Shown here: piece after piece, positions 22,978 to 34,859 of the stretch
Numbering within the stretch: the first letter of the stretch is position 1
Layout: each line of letters begins with the position of its first letter
Source of the DNA: Russula earlei
Lineage: Eukaryota; Basidiomycota; Agaricomycetes; Russulales; Russulaceae
Length of the DNA stretch: 45,826 nucleotides
Reading direction: 5' to 3'
Assembly (NCBI GenBank): GCA_025769875.1
Contig: JAGFNK010000422.1
Coordinates: 1-45,826 of the forward strand
Made by a program: the position numbers and the translations under genes
The notes under the pieces: model-generated
What the model was told of the DNA's origin: nothing
The model's database searches: none
The model's input: only the letters and a program-made list of their open reading frames with translations

Positions 22978-24383
22978 TGTTGTACGATCTACGACTGGCA
23001 TGTTCACGGTCATCCATATTTATAACGTTCATGAAATGTGTAACATTACCTCCGTTTCCATATTTAATATTCTCTGCTGTACAGCTTGTGATATCTGCTC
23101 AGTTGTGCCTCGTTGAATCCTCGTTCTCTGGAGCGGTGACACGGCGAAGTTTGTTTTCGACACTGAATATATATATGATCACGATCACAGGCACTCTCCT
23201 CATCCCAACATTTCATGATGATCCGTCGGTCAAGCACACATGTTGTACACCATCGGGTGGATTTCGCGACGATAAGAACTGGTGTGCGATAGATCGCAAC
23301 CAAGACATCCCCTGCGCAATTCGTTTCTGGGAACCCTTTGTGAACGTGTGCAATCGTCACAATAGGAAGTCCCATGAGCCCTAAACTCGTGAGCCATTCA
23401 ACATGGGCGCAGAGGGCATCGGCCGCATGAGCTCATGACAGCGGCCAACAAAAATAGCGTCACACTTCTGAATGAACATTACATTGTGGCCCCGCCCGCC
23501 GGATCGCGGTTTCAGTCCCCGTTTTTCGGTCTCAAAACAAAAGGAGGGCGGGCGGTGAACGTGGGGGGAGGAGGGAGCATGCGCCGAGTTTGCCCATCGC
23601 CCGTACATCGTGGCGAGCACGAGTGGTGCCTGCTCATCGATCGCGGCAATGAGCCCGTCGCGCGCGTATGTTCCGCGAGCGCGGAGAGTGCGGGCCTGTT
23701 CCCGACATTTACCCAGACTCGCTGTGCCAGACACCGCGCCGGTGACGGGTGCCGGTGCCGGTTCCACAAGGCCCACGCCCGTCACAGCGTAGCCATGGAA
23801 GGAGGACAGGTGCTCCTAACGGCCCGCCATGGGCGGACACTCGTTTCTGCTGCCGGGCAGAGAGCGGAGAAGCGGAGAGAGGGGTGTGGATACCGCCATG
23901 GTTATCGTCGGAGAGGCCCCACGCAACAAGCATTTCGGTTCGACCGAAATTGATGCGCGAACGAACAATGGGTCACTTAAACTTGGTGACGAGTCCCGCA
24001 CAAGAGGGCGCTCTCATCCTTTGCATGGGCATATGGCGCGTGAGCCGACCGGGAGCACAGAGAATGTGCGTTTGGCGGGGGGCAGCACAATTGAGTAAAT
24101 GCGGAACGGAGAATGTTGGGGTTTTCGAGGAGAGTTCTCGGATTGGACTGTTAAATCGGGTAAGAGGAGCAGACGTAGAACGGGAGATGGAGGCATGCGG
24201 TATATATGCTATCAGGCTAGGCTAGCTAAGCTGCAAGGTAGTAATTGATAATCGATAATTGGTCGGGGCGTTGGGGCAAGGGTGAATGAGGTGAGGTGAA
24301 TAAGCGACTTCATATTTCATATCGACCTGAGCTTGTGCGCTACCTTCCCTTCGTGGCTCTCCCTCTCCCACCATCCCTCTGCT
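22978..24383. other. intergenic region upstream of the dicarboxylate carrier
   Basis: GC-rich from about 23480 to 23960, with many overlapping frames on both strands and no recognisable protein. A TATATATG motif lies near 24201-24208, about 180 bp before the carrier start, and may act in its promoter. Nothing else can be supported. Confidence 0.35.
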
Positions 24384-26244
24384 ATGTCCGAGCCCACCAA
24401 GGATGCCGCTTCGCCCTCCCCCCCCGGCGTAACCATCGTCAAAAAGGAGAAGCAGCCTTATCCCTTCTGGCTGGGAGGTACTGAACCCCCCTTGTCTCCT
24501 CTCCCCTTCCCTCCCGATCGATCCTACCTCTCCCGTAAAATAATTCTGGTCACGCGAATGGTGCTCACGACCTCTTTCTTCGTCCTTCAGGTGTCGCCGC
24601 GACCATCGCCGCATCGATAACGCAGTAAGCACACCCACACAGCCCTCCCCGTGCTCCCGCGTCCCAAAGTCTCAATGAGAGCCTCATCCTCCTTTGTGGC
24701 CGCCCAGCCCGCTAGATCTCACAAAAGTGCGCCTGCAGGCCTCGGGTGACAAACGGATGATAGAATCCATGAAAAAGACCGTGCGCACTGCCGGTGAGCT
24801 CCACCCCTCTTCCCGTTCCCTTTTCTTTCGTATCTCCGTTCTCCCCCCCCCTTCCTTCCAACCTTCCCGCGACTCTCCTCCCCCCCCCCCTCTTCCCCCG
24901 CACCTGCTTTAGATCTGCCGCTGACGTCGTCCTGACGGGCAATGCATGTACAATCCTACCCTTGCTGCCGGACAGGTGCTCGCGGTCTCTTCGATGGTAT
25001 TACGGGAACGTGGATGCGCCAGATGAGCTATTCACTCTGCCGCTTCTGGGCGTACGACGAAAGCAAGAAGATCGTTGGTGCTGGTGCGTCCTCCATTCCT
25101 AGATGGCTTCCGTCCAATCGGGTTACGTGAACCCCCCTTTGTTCCTTGCGATGTGCGGTGGCATCCTCTGCTGCATCGTACACCTCACCACCTTCCTCTT
25201 ATATCTTTAGGCCGTGTGACTCACTTTTTCTTTCCTTCTCTAGGGCCCAGCGCACCGCCGTGGAAACTTATCACTGCAGGATGCATGGGTATGACAAGTG
25301 GTTCCAGAAAAATTATCACTAACACCTACGTCTTGCAGCCGGTGGGATCGCAGGTGTTATCGGCAACCCAGCGGGTACGCTCTCCGCTCTTATCTCTGTG
25401 GACTGGCATTGACATGCTCCCCATATCCTGTCAGAGATTGTTATGGTACGCCCTACCCACGCGCTCGTTCATTTTCCGAGTACTATCAACACTCACCTAC
25501 CACAGGTCCGCCTACAAGGCGACTTTGCCAAACTGCCAGAGAAGCGGTTCAATTATAAGCACTGTTTCGATGCTCTTTTCCGTGTATGCGATGCTTGAAC
25601 TCCATCTCTTTACCCTTTGCTAATAGAGTGCCATCACAGATGGTCCGGGAAGAAGGCGTGTCATCACTCTCACGGGGATTAACGCCAAACGTGTTCCGTG
25701 CTATTCTTATGAACGCCAGTCAACTTGCCTCGTAGGTATTGTTTCCTTCTCTATTCCCTCGTTAAAGGACGGTCCTCTACAGTTATGACTTTGCCAAAGC
25801 AGAGTTGCTCAAGACGCCTTATTTCAAAGATGACATTTACTGCCATTTCACCGCGAGCTTTGTAGCGGTAAGAAAATTTATGCAAATGTGTCACAAGGAC
25901 GCTCATTATCGTATAATGGATTCAGGGCACTGTCGCTACGACAGTCTGCTCACCTGCGGACGTGCTCAAGAGCCGCATCATGAATGCTTCTGGGCCCGGC
26001 TCTTCTGTATGTATCGCCTTGCCCTTCCTATTCTGCTTTCACCGACAGGATCTCGCCACTCTAGTCCACATTGCAGGTGATCCGCCACTCCATGCAAACA
26101 GAGGGGCCGGCGTTCATGTTCAAAGGATGGCTCCCGGCGTGGTCTCGTCTACAACCGACGACGATTCCTTATCTTCCTTACCCTAGAACAACTCAGAAAC
26201 TTAGTGGACTGGTCACGCGCTCGTGGCATTGCGTTGCAGAATGA
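24384..26244 (+). CDS. mitochondrial dicarboxylate carrier (SLC25A10/DIC1 type), with a late frame break
   Basis: Inner-membrane carrier exchanging malate or succinate for phosphate. Twelve exons: 24384-24477, 24591-24624, 24708-24793, 24976-25083, 25244-25288, 25339-25374, 25435-25445, 25506-25583, 25640-25731, 25783-25867, 25926-26006, 26077-26244. The three carrier signatures are present: HPLDLTKVRLQ, NPAEIVMVRLQ and SPADVLKSR. DIC-type blocks include SYSLCRFWAYDESKK, FNYKHCFDALFR and FRAILMNASQLASYDF. Exon 7 is only 11 nt. In the last exon the family sequence changes frame near 26166, inside the sixth helix: the strict frame stops at 26244, the conserved frame at 26248. This is either a sequencing error or a recent disabling change. 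Confidence 0.88.
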
Positions 26245-27204
<960 letters not shown>

Positions 27205-27776
27205 TTTCTTGGGAGATGATATGTGTTGTCTCACTTGACCCACGTTGTTTGATACGGTGGCGTGTAGACTGTATAGTTTCTACGGAATTTGCCGTTATCA
27301 CCTGTTTTGGCAAAGTTGATATTTGCGACGCATATGGTAATATCTGTCCAAGTATTTGGCGCCATGGATACTGCTGCGGGTGCTCCGCTCGACTGCGTAT
27401 TTTGAGTGGGGGCGAGCACACTAGACAGATGTGCCAGTATTGTTGTGTTCCAGGTGTACTTATCGGTCGCTGTCTTGAGCCTGCTTTCACCGCCACCGAA
27501 AGGTAGATTTGAAATCAAATACCGAGTCAAGGTTGTTGAACTGCAAGTGCAAGAGCGCTCAGCCTGGCACGCCGGCTAAGCTTCTTGTCCGTCGTCTTAA
27601 GGATCCTCTCTCCCAGTCAATCCCTCTTCATTCATCCTTGCTTCTTTCGTATTTCCCCTTCTCTTTCCTTTTTCTTTTTTAAGCTCATCCCCCCTGCCCT
27701 ACTGGGCCCCGAATCGCTTCCCTCCGTCTCCCTCGTCGCGCACTCGATACCCCCTCCCCCCCATACAGCCCATCCA
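27205..27776. promoter_or_regulatory. divergent upstream region of uL14 and the Spg1-like GTPase
   Basis: 572 bp between two divergent start codons. The part next to the GTPase (27595-27770) is strongly pyrimidine-rich on the plus strand (CCTTCTCTTTCC, TTTTTCTTTTTT), typical of fungal 5' UTR and promoter sequence. No TATA box is obvious. Confidence 0.45.
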
Positions 27777-28654
27777 ATGTCCTCTAGTGTCTCTTCATCC
27801 TCTACCCTAACGCCAGCAGCTGGCTTGTCCAATGGCACACACCCCATGCTCACCAATAATGATGAAAAGAACAGGTAGCGCGCTTCTTTGCGTCGCCGAG
27901 TACGCCTAATAACGTCTCGCAGTGTCGTCATCAAAGTGGGCATGGTCGGGGACTCTCAGATCGGAAAGACGAGCTTGATGGTCAAGTATGTAGAGGGGAG
28001 CTTCGATGAGGACTATATCCAGACGCTGGGTACGTCTCTGTCCTTAAACTAAACACAACACACGTGTACTATGTTGCTGATCTGTGGCCTCCCGGCGTCA
28101 AGGCGTCAACTTTATGGAGAAGACAATCTCTGTGCGGCGGACAACGATCACCTTCTCCATCTGGGACCTGGGCGGGCAACGCGAGTTTGTGAACATGCTT
28201 CCACTCGTCTGCAACGACGCCGTGGCCATCTTGTTCATGTTCGATCTCTCTCGCAAGTCGACGCTCAACTCGGTCAAGGAGTGGTACCGTCAAGCAAGGG
28301 GGTTCAACAAGGTCCGTTTCTTCCCATTATCACGCCATACGCTGCGCACCCTCTCCTCATCTTTAACACCCTGTGTTTTTCTTTTAAAAAAAATAGACCG
28401 CGATACCATTTCTCATCGGCACCAAGTTTGATACCTTTGCGACGTTCCCTCGCGACGAACAGGAGGAGATCACAAAGCAGGCCAAGCGCTTCGCCAAGGC
28501 GATGCACGCATCTCTCATCTTTTGCTCCACGTCCGCGTCCATCAATGTGCAAAAGATCTTCAAAATCGTGCTCGCAAAGGCGTTCGACCTCAAATGCGTC
28601 ATTCCCGAGATCGAGGGGGTCGGCGAGCCCATACTACTCTACGTCGACGTATGA
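27777..28654 (+). CDS. Spg1/Tem1-type septation GTPase
   Basis: Small Ras-family GTPase that triggers the septation initiation / mitotic exit network from spindle pole bodies. Exons 27777-27874, 27923-28029, 28103-28311 and 28397-28654 give 223 residues. G1 is GDSQIGKT, the switch II region is [18 protein letters not shown]4 is GTKFD and G5 STSAS; the WDLGGQ signature and the [21 protein letters not shown] block are specific to Spg1/Tem1. The first exon is a Ser/Thr/Asn-rich leader. There is no C-terminal CaaX box (ends LLYVDV), as expected for this subfamily. Introns are 48-85 bp; the last acceptor follows a run of A residues. Confidence 0.94.
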
Positions 28655-29217
28655 CTGCGCGGCGTGGGTTGACAAGTGTTATCGCCTCCGTGACCTTCTT
28701 GCATCTGCGCGGGTTGTATGATACACGCTCCGCTCACAAAATGTTTGGATGCGATGCCACATCGCGTCGCGCTTGGATTACCCGGGGTGTCTCGCCCTTC
28801 CTGTCGCTTCATTTTGCCCACGTGCACTCATTGTATATCCCCCCTTGTCCCAGCTCCCGCATAATCTTCCGTTGATCCGATCCATTGTTGCTACTGCTGC
28901 ATATCACTCTCCGCCTCATCCATCCGTCGCTTTATTCATCCCATTCATCACACACGTCGCAACCAACTCCACCCGTCTACCCATATTTCAGGCCGTATTT
29001 TTGCGTTGCCCTTTAGTTTGTTTTACATTTGGGGAGTCCACGCTGGCGCTACCCACGCTCGTTAGAACCATATGTTGCCTCGATTCGCAGCTTACTATGT
29101 CCTGACATGTTTCTTCCACCCGGTACCACAGTAGAAATGAGGATGAAATGTTTTCGGACCGGATCGGACCGGTATTGTACAATAGAGGTGGTGCCTCGCT
29201 CGTCCTCAACTTGACCA
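28655..29217. other. intergenic region
   Basis: Contains the 3' UTR of the GTPase and the promoter of the RBM18-like gene. Short CT-rich stretches around 28820-28990; nothing else recognised. Confidence 0.35.
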
Positions 29218-30481
29218 ATGTCATCCTGCGCACCCTCCGTGTCATCCCATCTCTCTTATCCTGCACCTGAACCCGAACCTCCTACTTCCGCCTCCCTCCC
29301 TTCATCTCCACCTCCCCGCGAGCTCTTGAAGAACCGTCTCTACGTCGGCAATCTCCATCCAACCGTGAATGAGTGCGTGCTTATCTCTCTCTCCTCCCCT
29401 CGAGGGGCACACCCGAGCCAAAGCGACCCACAATCGGTCCTTGCCCTCCAGACACACCCTCATCCAAGTCTTCTCCAAGTTTGGCAAGCTCACCCGGCTC
29501 GACTACCTCTTCCACAAGACCGGTGCGCTACGCGGCAAGCCCCGCAGCTACGCCTTTGTGGAGTACGCGAACGATGCGGTGAGTATGGTCGCGCATTCGC
29601 GTTTACACTCCCACCGCGACGAACGAAGAATGTTTCGTGTTCACCTCGGGTCTGATCACACTCTCACACCCCGGGGGGACCTCCTCCCCTACGCGAATGA
29701 CAGCGATGGAGCTTGCGTAATTGGGCTCTAGATGCTGACGCATACGAACATTGTATACTTGTAGGACGCCGCCGCCGCACTCGCAGCCGCGAACGGCAAG
29801 TTGTTAAGAGGGCGGAACATCACTGTTACCTATGCACATCACGCGCCCCTCGACGCCCACATGCACACAAGCTCAGGCTCTACCTCGCGCCGAGCATCAC
29901 AGCAGGCGGCATCGCAGCACCATCAACACTCTGATGCCCGCCGGCCGACGACGCTCAGTTTGCTAAAGAGCGCTCCTACGACGCGCTCGAGGTGCGTGCG
30001 AGCACATTCCCCCCCCTCCTCCCTCCCACGTTGCGTCTTTCGTCTCGTGCTGACCCAGAGCGTGTTTTTGCGCGTGCGCGTTCCCTCATCCCCCCCCCCC
30101 CCAAACCTAATCGAACGGGTCACCAGAACGGACGACAAGATCGCGCAGATGGAGGCAAAGCTGCTGCAGCTTTCACAGGCATCGCCAACCGGCACCGAAC
30201 CCCCTGCGTCCGCACATCCGTCGCTCCCGGCGAAGCCGGGCATCCATCCGCAATCGATTTCCACTGCACCTGCCAAGGCCGTACCAGCACCAACCCCGAG
30301 GATCAAACCGCCATTACCACGCGTGTCGAGGCCACCCTCGCCGCCGCGGCTGACGCCTGCCACAGGCCCTATACTGCGCCCGACAATGTCGCGGAAGAGT
30401 AACGCAGGACTCAAAGGTGTAAAGATTGTGAGGAGGAAGGATAAGGCGAAGGTCGAAGGGACGGGCGAGGACTCAAGTTAA
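29218..30481 (+). CDS. RBM18-like RNA-binding protein (single RRM)
   Basis: Exons 29218-29372, 29452-29578, 29765-29991 and 30127-30481 give 287 residues. The RRM spans about residues 37-120: RNP2 is RLYVGNL, RNP1 is KPRSYAFVEY, and the linker LDYLFHKTGALRGKPRS is the feature that points to RBM18. After the domain comes a His/Ser/Gln-rich stretch, the SLLKSAP segment, a short helix (DDKIAQMEAKLLQL) and a Pro-rich, then basic tail with KGVKIVRRKDKAK. The last intron (29992-30126, 135 bp) is a multiple of three and has no stop, so an intron-retaining form would add 45 residues. Its function is poorly known even in animals. Confidence 0.82.
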
Positions 30482-30991
30482 CCCGAGGCCCCTCTCCGTC
30501 TAATTCGTTTCTACCCTTTTATTCGACTTTCGTAATCTATGCCGCGCGATTGTAACTCGAAGAGAGTGAACCACCTAGGTGCTTCCGAAGCGCATTACAA
30601 CGTCTGCATCGGCTTGTCTACATTAACGAGGTCATGCCTGAACTGTCTGTGGTGAAACTACTGAATGGATGGCAAGAGAAAGGGGGTCATTGGGAGGGGG
30701 GTCAAAACGTTATTTTGGAGGTGCCCGGGAGTTGAAGGTTCCCCCGACGACGATTTCCGAAGCGCGATGGAATACCTCGTTGTACATCTCGCGGCCCTTT
30801 TCACAACAAACCATACCCGAGTGCCTCATCGTCTCGCGGCCGCGACGAGTCCAACTTGTCCCCATGCGGGTTTGGCAACCACGCCTTGTCGTGCGACTGC
30901 TTCCTCGATTGCGGGGGGGGCAGCAATTTCCTCCCGCTAGGATGGACCCCCCTGAGATGCGAGGTGTCCTCGCCGACGCCTGACCGGAGGA
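30482..30991. other. 3' region of the RBM18-like gene
   Basis: No gene recognised; several GC-rich overlapping short frames lie on both strands. The RBM18-like and pseudokinase genes converge here. Confidence 0.35.
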
Positions 30992-31316
30992 CATATTTTG
31001 AATCGTCCCGACGCGGTTCCGTGCTCAGCGAGAGACTCGGAGGCGGAGTGACATAAGGGGCATGAGCAGGTGCCCGCGCTACACGTCGTATACAAAGCGT
31101 AAGCGCGCGTGCTCCGCCCCGGGCCTGAGTGAGACGAAGAATCACTCACGGGCATATTTTGAGTCGTCTCGTCGCGGTTCCGTGCTCAGCGAGCGACTCG
31201 AAGGCGGAGTAGGATAATGGACACGAGGAGAGAACCCCGCTACTACACGTCGTATACAAAGCGTAAACGCGCGTGCTCCGCCCCGGGCCTGAGTGAGACG
31301 AAGAATCACTCACGGT
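30992..31316. repeat. two-unit tandem duplication of about 161-164 bp
   Basis: Unit 1 (30992-31152) and unit 2 (31153-31316) share long identical blocks, such as GCGGTTCCGTGCTCAGCGAG, ACACGTCGTATACAAAGCGT and GGGCCTGAGTGAGACGAAGA. A more diverged middle lies at 31050-31075 versus 31212-31240. Each unit ends in a small inverted repeat, GAGTGA...TCACTC. It lies just downstream of the pseudokinase stop codon. Confidence 0.85.
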
Positions 31317-31333
31317 CAAGGCGTGGAAGCATG

Positions 31334-34286
31334 CTACGTATCGTCCGACTGGATCGTAGACATCCCAGGGCGCTCCGCGGGGTTCATCCTCCAGCAGGAT
31401 TCCATAAGTGCCCACATCTCCGGGTTCAGATCCACCGCCATGGGCCCAGGATGCTGCGGCGTCATTCCATTTTTCAGCAGAACAGGCACTAGTAAGTCCG
31501 AGTACGGGAGGTAAGGGTCCTCCCCAGTGAAAACTTCGAGGCAGAGCAACCCGAACGACCAGATGTCTGTATCCTCAGTGGTAGGAGCGACCCCTTCCGG
31601 CGCAATCATCTCTGGCGCGAGCCATCGAACGCGAGAGTTGGGCTGTAGATCGTACCCCCCAATGTTAGACATATAGATACGCTAGATGGGCCGACCCACG
31701 TACGTCCAAAGATTCAGACAGATCAAATCCAGAGACAAACGCTTTGCCCTCGTCATTGATCAAAATGCTTTTCTGGGAATGAAATTACGGAGTGTGAGCG
31801 AAGGTACAACTGACACGATGGCGCCTTACCCCACATAAATCACCGTGAACGATCCCCTTTTCGTGAAGGAATTCCATGCCTGGCGATTATCTGATAGGCA
31901 GATGACACTGATCAAGATGTTGTGCGCTTACCTGACGCAACTTCGCTGAGAAGACGCATACGGTCTGCGTTTTGGTTTCTCCCCACGTACTCTCGAATGT
32001 TGCCATTCTCCATCCACGGACTAACCTGGAATGGTAGTCGTGTTCTAAGTGTTGGTCCCGTGGCGCAGAAGAAGAAACATACAGAATAAACGATGCCTTC
32101 TATTGTAGCATATCCAAAGACTCTGAGAACGTTCCGATCTTGGAGGCGAACCGAGGCTTCGATGTATTTTTTGAAATGCTAAAGAAACGTTGCTGATAAG
32201 TGACATCACGAAATTATTGAGCTTGCCTTTTGAGAAGCCGGGGACTGGTCCCTCAAGCAACCAAGTGCGGCCTAGGGCAGGTCGGTTTCAGATCTGACAT
32301 CGAACAACGAGCAACGCACATGATCGCCGTCGTTGATCCACTCGCCGAGATAGAAGGTCAAGGTGTTTCCCTCGATGGTCGCGGACTCGCTGAATTTGGA
32401 GACTTTTTTTGACACTACAATGAATGGGCAGTGGGCCGTCATTTACAATAGGGACTCGAAATACCCACAATCTGATGATTTGGAACGTTGGGATGATAAC
32501 ACCTTCAGTGCAACTTTCTGTAGCTCGAGTCCAACGCCTTGTTTCTGCTGTCCATCGAATTCACTCAAGCAACTGGGAGGAAAGAAAAAAATCGAGACAA
32601 ACTCACACCTTGTGGTGGATCATCCACCAGTGAGGGGTCTGGAGTGGTGGCACGGCTAGACCTTTTTGAAAACAAGCTGCGTATTTTCTTCTTGATGTTC
32701 CCCGGAAGCGGCTTTGTTCGCATTCGACCTTCAGCACTTGGCACGGTAGACAACCCAGTCTGGGGAAACATAGGAATATAACACCTTGGTATCACGTACA
32801 TGTTAACATACCTCCAGAGGGAATTCGTCTCTAGATAGCGTCGCCATTTTGGCGATGACCGCATCTCTTACTCCACCTTGGCTTCCAGGTAAAGTGACTT
32901 CGCGAAAGTCCTGTCAACAAGGTTGTGGACTCATCACCGGCACCATGAAATACCCACCACATGGTACCTGCCGGATCTCTGGAGAGGAAACTCGGAGGTG
33001 CTCTATCAATGTGTCAGGCTTGAGGCTATCCAAGTTCTACCAGAGTAAGGTAGATAGCACAATCGACTGATAAACAGCAAGCATACTGCACCGCTGATGC
33101 ATGCCAGGTCGTCATCGTGAATGAGAGCTATATCACAATCGGGTGCTTTCTATACGAGCTTGGTTTCGATCGAAGACACATGCGCGATAAGAGATCCATA
33201 TATTTACCTCGGCGATATATTGTAGAAGGACATGAAGGGGATCTGGGAACTGTAACACATCAAACAAAGTCTGAAAAACGATAATAAGAGACTTTTACGC
33301 TCGTATCAAAGGGAGATCCTAATGGCTCCAGGAACTTATCGTTTCCAAATTCAGGGTCGTTCCCGCCTGTATCGGAAGGGGGTCCTGCCCCTCCTCGGAG
33401 TCTAGGCCATATATTCCACATGCGGACGACACGGAAACCTCGTACGAAGATGCATTGGTTCTCAGGTAGATCCTGGAGCGGACGACATTAAGCAACTGGT
33501 TTCGCTAGATTCAATGAAACAAGTAGTAGCGTACCTCACCACTTGGGCCAAGCTTCAACGTCGCATCCCCGCGCACTGCTCGTCGTTCGACAGTAACGCC
33601 GGAAGATCCGGACAACCGGACCCCGAACGACACTTCTGCGTCCCTGTGACTGTCAGAGAAGGCAACGTTGATCCATGATTTTGCGCAATGACGTCCAGTA
33701 ACTAGAATGATATCCTGCATGCGATTGACGCCCAAGCCAAGAGTCTCGGCAAATGCAACCCATAGGTCGATATGTTTGACCATCCATTTTCCGAACGCGC
33801 CTCGAGCTATTGTATCCTCACGTTGTGCCCGGGAAGGAAGAGACAACATCGCTCCTCGTCTCCCAGGGCATGTAACCGTGACCTGTGGATCATCGTCGGG
33901 TCTGATTGGGCGTTAGAGATTCGGATTCATAGGACACGGAGCGAAAATTACCCCCAAGCATGAACATTACGTTCATTGGATACGAGACTAACGTGCCTCG
34001 AGCAGAAATCATCCGTACCGTCTCTAACCTTGTGGATATGATTTGGTACATTGAGGGGCAGTTGCTGGTGATCTTCCGGTACGCCGAAATTGCTATGGGA
34101 CGGATGCTCTTTAGGGAGAAAGACGTTGAACAATCGGTGGAAACAGCCTTCGCGGATGAAGCCAACGTCGCCAACTTCGACGGAATCGTACAGCCCCCCC
34201 GAGCTCGGCTCCCATAGGGCATGCCCACAGTTAGGATACCTGATCGCAAGCGTTTCACGGAAAGTGTCGTAAGGGAGATGGGACAT
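31334..34286 (-). CDS. two-part protein: unnamed N-terminal module plus degenerate protein kinase
   Basis: Fifteen exons keep frame to 685 residues: 34286-33952, 33901-33535, 33472-33299, 33249-33208, 33149-33087, 33036-32968, 32910-32812, 32759-32609, 32414-32320, 32271-32227, 32178-32083, 32025-31932, 31879-31830, 31772-31704, 31642-31334. Residues 1-383 form a module shared with the neighbouring RasGEF gene (MSHLPYDTFRETLAIRYP; NRMQDIILVTGRHCAKSW; ENQCIFVRGFRVVR). A basic linker follows, then a TKL-like kinase fold from about 434: ASGMEFLHEKGIVHGDL, WLAPEM, DIWSFGLLCLE and NPAERP. The glycine loop is degenerate (EGNTLTFYLG), the VAIK position reads AALG, the catalytic-loop Asn is Ser, and DFG reads GFD, so it is probably a pseudokinase. 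Intron 32179-32226 begins GC. The exon at 32320-32414 follows a 194-bp intron and is the least certain join. Confidence 0.75.
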
Positions 34287-34859
34287 AGAGACCGATGCCG
34301 TTTTCACAGAAGGGAAGCCCAGAAGGCAGAGACTGGGTGCATGATGGAAGAGATCTGGAGAGTGCAGTGTGTAGCCCTCGAATACAAGAAGCACCGTGGG
34401 GGGCCCAGGGGAGCAAGCGTCAATATATATAAGGTTGTGTCAGTCACGAGCATGAGGCGTTCACCTCTCTTGCCAGGGGATGATCGAACTCTTGCAGGCT
34501 TGAGTGAACCAGCTCCTACCGTACCAGCGGACGATTCCCAATCTTCCCATAAGTGTGTGCCGACGTCGGCATGCGCGAGTCGCGAGACGCCTTTGAGTCA
34601 AGGCAGCTCGTGAACGCAACAGGCGCTGGCCGACATCGCCGGGTGCGGTGCCCAGCGTTGCTAGCTATCAGGGTCGGGCCTTACGCTGCACATTGCACCA
34701 TCGCGCTCGAGTGTTGTGCAACTCAACTTTTGTAAGGTGAATATACAACTTGAAGGGGAGGCCGGTGAGCAGTCAGGTTGACCAGTTGCGGCAGGATGGG
34801 TGCCAGATATTACTGACAACTCTCAAGTGAAGCATTGGCTACGGCTATTCTACATGCTA
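34287..34859. other. intergenic region between the two module genes
   Basis: Holds the 5' region of the pseudokinase gene and the 3' end of the RasGEF gene; both are on the minus strand. Apart from a TATA box near 34422, nothing is recognised. Confidence 0.4.
34422..34432 (-). promoter_or_regulatory. TATA box of the pseudokinase gene
   Basis: On the minus strand the sequence reads TTATATATATT, about 140 bp upstream of the ATG at 34286, a normal distance for a fungal TATA element. Confidence 0.45.

Noticed and set aside
23381..24225. Several frames over 130 codons in GC-rich DNA
   Set aside because: Frames overlap on both strands, as expected of stop-poor GC-rich sequence, and show no protein-like pattern.
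30992..31316. CRISPR-like array
   Set aside because: Only two long units without spacers in a eukaryotic context.
31146..31415. Minus-strand frame running through the tandem repeats
   Set aside because: It starts inside the kinase exon in another frame; openness comes from GC-rich repeated sequence.
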